Shown in pieces: positions 59,991 to 64,000 of a stretch of 64,000 nt of DNA (position 1 is its first letter; each line of letters opens with the position of its first letter). Position numbers and translations under genes: made by a program. The notes beneath the pieces were generated by a model that worked only from the letters and a program-made list of their open reading frames with translations, was not told the DNA's origin and did no database searches. The stretch covers positions 58,071,333 to 58,135,332 of the forward strand of contig OY759262.1 in assembly GCA_963662155.1 (NCBI GenBank). The letters are read 5' to 3'. Source of the DNA: Lamellibrachia columna. Its lineage: Eukaryota > Annelida > Polychaeta > Sabellida > Siboglinidae.

Positions 59991-60514
59991 CTTATGGGCT
60001 CTATATATAGCATTGCAGTACATGTATTCTCACTTCAAATGATATAAATTCTTAGTTAAAATGTTTTTCATGTTCTTGAAAGCTGGTTTGACCTAAGCAA
60101 TTCATCTCAACATGGATGCTATATACACAGATGGCAAACTAATTTTTGTTTTATTACGCACTACTCATTTTAGGTAAATTTGCATTGCACTGCTGTGTTT
60201 TGTTTTACATAAACTGCACGTGCTTCTTTCATAACTACTACCTGCAAATTACGTTGGATTGGTTGTCAGCGGAAATAAAGACACTACAATGGATTGCATC
60301 TCACTGGTATGTGAGAAGTTGCAATGGCAATACAGAGTAGCTATTTTTTTGCCATTCAGGATATTGTATCTTCACACTTGTCATCAAGCATAAATGTCAG
60401 ACATGATATTACTTGGAAGGGAAACACAGTGCCACAGGCATTCCATTTCTCAGGCAAAATTACATAAATGCAGATGAATAGATTGGCCAGGCATTTGACA
60501 AAATGAAATAGATT

Positions 60515-61092
60515 AGAATACACTGGGACACCAGTGAACTAACTGAGACGATGGCTACACATCAACACCAGTGAAATAACTGAGGGGATGGCTACACATC
60601 AACACCAGTGAACTAACTGAAGGGATGGCTACACATCAACACCAGTTAACTAACTGAGGTGATGGCTACACATCAACACCAGTGAACTAACTGAGCCGAT
60701 GGCTACACATCAACACCAGTGAAATAACTGAGGAGATGGCTACACATCAACACCAGTGAACTAACTGAAGGGATGGCTACACATCAACACCAGTTAACTA
60801 ACTGAGGTGATGGCTACACATCAACACCAGTGAACTAACTGAGACGATGGCTACACATCAACACCAGTGAACTAACTGAGAGGATGGCTACACATCAACA
60901 CCAATGAACTAACTGAGGGGATGGCTACACATCAACACCAGTGAACTAACTGAAGGGATGGCTACACATCAACACCAGTGAAATAACTGATACGATGGCT
61001 ACACATCAACACCAGTGAACTAACTGAGACGATGGCTACACATCAACACCAGTGAACTAACTGAGACGATGGCTACACATCAACACCATCAT
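60515..61092. repeat. 37-bp minisatellite, about 15 units
   Basis: Unit CACCAGTGAACTAACTGAGA then CGATGGCTACACATCAA. Upstream SIPA1L intron. Confidence 0.96.
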
Positions 61093-63650
61093 TGACAAGA
61101 ACTGCCAATGAATGATGAGCCAGACTAACATTGTAACAACCAGGTAGCAACAGACAGACGAATCAGGTCAAACTTGAGAACAATTAATGCTGGCCGAGTG
61201 TTGTGGTTCTGAAATAAGACCTGCATGCTACGAACAAGGAGATCAACTGAAATGACACTGCCCAGAAGACCTGATCTACTTGGTAGGCTGGATGATTATT
61301 ACCGTAAAAACAAAATGTATCGATTAGAAAAATGGCTACAATAACAGCAGGAGGAAACTGAATTTACTATATCTTAATCAAAAGTTAAAAAGTAGATCTT
61401 ATTTCAAGTATACCTCTAGCAGCTGTTGTATAAATCACTGACCCAGATGATCTAACGAAGGCTCACAGCACTGGAATTAACCCAGGATGTGGCCAGGGCT
61501 GAGGGATTTCTTGGCAGTGGGGAGGAATGTTAATTACATCACATGGTATCCTACAGTCAGTCACAAGAAGGCCTGGAGTATGCATGGGCCTCTGAGAAAG
61601 TGTTCACTTTGGGTGGTGTCTCCTTCTGGTGTCTAGTTGGTGCTCCAGGGTTTTATTGTGATACATTAAACTGCCTCTTTAATTGATTTAGCCTAGCCCA
61701 TCAAGAACCAGGTTGTTGATGTTCACATCTGCAGTGTATGAATAGTTTAATTAACAAGTGCAGTTGATTTAATAAAAGAGTGCATAGGAACTTGGTCGAT
61801 CGACATAACAGAAACATGCCCAATACCTGGACCAAAGTTACATCCAGAGTTTATTTATTGATATATGATGTGTATATTTGATGGACAATAAAGCGGTTTA
61901 CAGAGCACTCATAAGGCAAACAAATCTGTCTGGTTTCTGGCATGTACAAGCTTCACCATCAAATCATTATTCATCTAAGGTTTTTGTCTACTGAGGAACG
62001 GTCGCACCTTTAGGGGAATGAACGAATACTCACATGCATGGCATTAATGCTTGGTTTTCATTTAATTTAAAATAATGTTTACATAATAATTATTATAAAA
62101 TATTTTATAATTTAACCAGTATAACTGAAATATATTAATATATTATATATTTTTAGAATTAAATATGAACTATGCAGCCCTGAAAACAATATAATACTTT
62201 AGAAATTGTCCAATCTATAATGTTATTTATGCTGACATTTTTGTTGACATAATAAAATGATTGTAGCACTCAAATGTTAACATACCTTGATACAATGATC
62301 AATGCCATTTTTCTTAGATTAATGCATCAATGGTATTAACTTACACCTGTTTGTAACGTTGCATTATAATTAGATTTATCATCATTACTATCAACTTACA
62401 TAATTTGCGCATGACAAATTTAACTGCCTGAGCAACGATACTGAACAACAGTACAAAAAGTTTACTAGGAACATCACACTAGTGTAAATAATAGTATTTG
62501 TTGAACAACTATACCCATTTATTATACTGATCATAACAGCAAGTTTTTGAATTACTTAATTGGCAACTGAACTGTGACTGTTCCAATGAATAAATCAAAT
62601 ATTTCACATAAATACCCTGCACAAATCCAAACCTACAAGTGTCAGTGCTCCACATAGAATTTTTATTTACTACTTATTTACTTCTATTTACTCTATGACT
62701 GTATGGAATTCAAATGCTACAACATATTGTGCCATGTGGCTTGATCACACAGAAATGGGTGATAAAGTGTTGATACATAAGAAGTTACATAAATATACTA
62801 TAGAACCCCTCCAAGTGACTGAGAGTGAGATAAAGTGGCCTGATTAAACGGGTGGCCAAATTACAGATGCTGGTCAGATAAAGACAGATATACAAATACA
62901 GACTGTGATACACTCATATAGTGGCCGTTTTCAAGGGGTGGCCGTTTTGAGGGGGTTCTACAGTAATGGGAAAACTTTGTAGAGCTCCATGAATTATGAT
63001 AAATTGTTATTCTCGAACAACTTACACAATAGTCATGTTTGTAAAGCTGCAAATTTCCATACCAATAAAATTTTCAATTTTGTTATATAAATCTCGCGAG
63101 ATTTCCTCTGAAGCTACAGTCAATAACATTAAATGTGTGTAATGTTTCATCATTTGGCCTGTGCACCCGGCTTCATGTGGATGATGGAGCAGACTGTCAG
63201 AAGTGGGAGAATTGGGGGTTGATGCTAAAAAGTTGTGGTGGTATTACACATGTATGGTAATATATACAGATATTCTTATTACACTTCTTGAGGGCGTATT
63301 ACACATGTATGGTAATATATACAGGCCCTGTACAGATATTCTTATTACACTTCATGAGGGCATATTAGACATGGAAAATGATTGCATTTACATATTATTT
63401 ATATATCACTGACTAAAAATTAGATTCTGTCTTAGTAAATATAAACAGACAGTGCAAATATTGGATGCAACCAGTCCACAGTGACCCTGCCTGTGTCATC
63501 TGTCCAGTCACTGACTAGCTGGCTGGACATTAATTAGAGGCTGTGGCCACTGGTCACACAGGCTGTGCTCCTGACTGTTCAGAGCACACTCAGGTAAACA
63601 TACTGCAATTAGACCCAGTAGTCAGCCAGGCCAAGGCAAGGTCAAACTCA
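61093..63650. other. no exon seen in upstream SIPA1L intron
   Basis: AT-rich. A 5'-proximal SIPA1L exon was searched for on the minus strand and not found. Confidence 0.5.
61715..61800 (-). repeat. dispersed intronic repeat family, inverted copy
   Basis: The minus strand reads CTCTTTTATTAAATCAACTG and CTATTCATACACTGCAGATG. Confidence 0.55.
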
Positions 63651-63654
63651 CATG

Positions 63655-64000
63655 CCAGGCTTGGCTGGCAGTCAGTCTGTCTGGCGGTCAGCCTGTCAGT
63701 TTGTTTGTCTGGCGGTCAGTCTGTTGGTCTGTCTATCTGGTGGTCAGTCTGTCTGTTTGTCTGGAGGTCAGTCTGTATGTCTGGCAGTTGGTCTGTCTGT
63801 CTGGCAGACTGTCAGTCTAGTGGTCAGTCTAGTGGTCAGTCTATTCAGCAGTTTGTCTGGCAGTCTGTCTGGCGGTCAGTCTGTCTAGCAATGTCTGTCA
63901 GTCTGCCTGGAGGTCAGCCTGGCGGTCTGTCTGGTGGTCAGCCTGGTGGTCAGACTGGCAGTCAGTCTGTCTGTCTGACAGTCTGGAGGTCAACCTGTCT
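63655..64000. repeat. degenerate GTCTGTCTGGCGGTCA array
   Basis: Irregular tetranucleotide-like repeat of TCTG, GGCG and GTCA, continuing past the window edge. Confidence 0.85.

Overview
This is animal nuclear DNA. It has spliceosomal introns with GT/AG borders, a metazoan SIPA1-like RapGAP gene, several families of non-LTR retrotransposon tails, a Penelope-like element, and a very heavy load of mini- and microsatellites in AT-rich sequence. Sequence alone does not fix the species. A marine invertebrate, possibly a spiralian (annelid or mollusc grade), is my guess.

Layout. Positions 1-10 kb hold no confident gene. They contain a degenerate LINE tail (about 1.95-2.66 kb), long TG/TGCG and CTG arrays, and a tandem duplication of a roughly 3.1-kb block (3466-6684 and 6685-9747) whose junction lies in a CTG tract. 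At 10.43-10.82 kb a CpG-rich patch ends in a consensus splice donor. I read it tentatively as the promoter and non-coding first exon of the LRR gene about 10 kb further on. The long stretch between them carries LINE scraps and a 1.75-kb array of a 32-bp repeat.

Plus-strand gene. Two coding exons (21040-22785 and 24561-25307) encode an 830-residue protein made almost entirely of leucine-rich repeats, with a Lys/Gly-rich tail.

Minus-strand gene. From 59207 down to 29337 I could chain 23 coding exons whose splice phases all agree. They encode about 1193 residues of a SIPA1L (SPAR/E6TP1) family protein: pre-GAP region, RapGAP domain with the HIGND asparagine motif, PDZ domain, Ser-rich region, and C-terminal coiled coil ending [12 protein letters not shown]. 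The N-terminal part lies beyond the right edge. The two genes converge tail to tail around 25.3-29.3 kb.

Most striking observation. Many SIPA1L introns contain a minisatellite, and at four exon edges the repeated unit contains the splice site itself: the donors of the exons at 54703-54860, 37722-37905 and 30638-30731, and the acceptor of the exon at 33081-33295. The authentic splice site is therefore the last member of a row of near-identical decoys. Two other arrays grew out of transposon coding sequence: a 16-bp unit inside the Penelope THTDQY motif, and a 37-bp unit inside a [12 protein letters not shown] motif. Long open frames across these arrays mostly reflect unit length and base composition and are not treated as genes.
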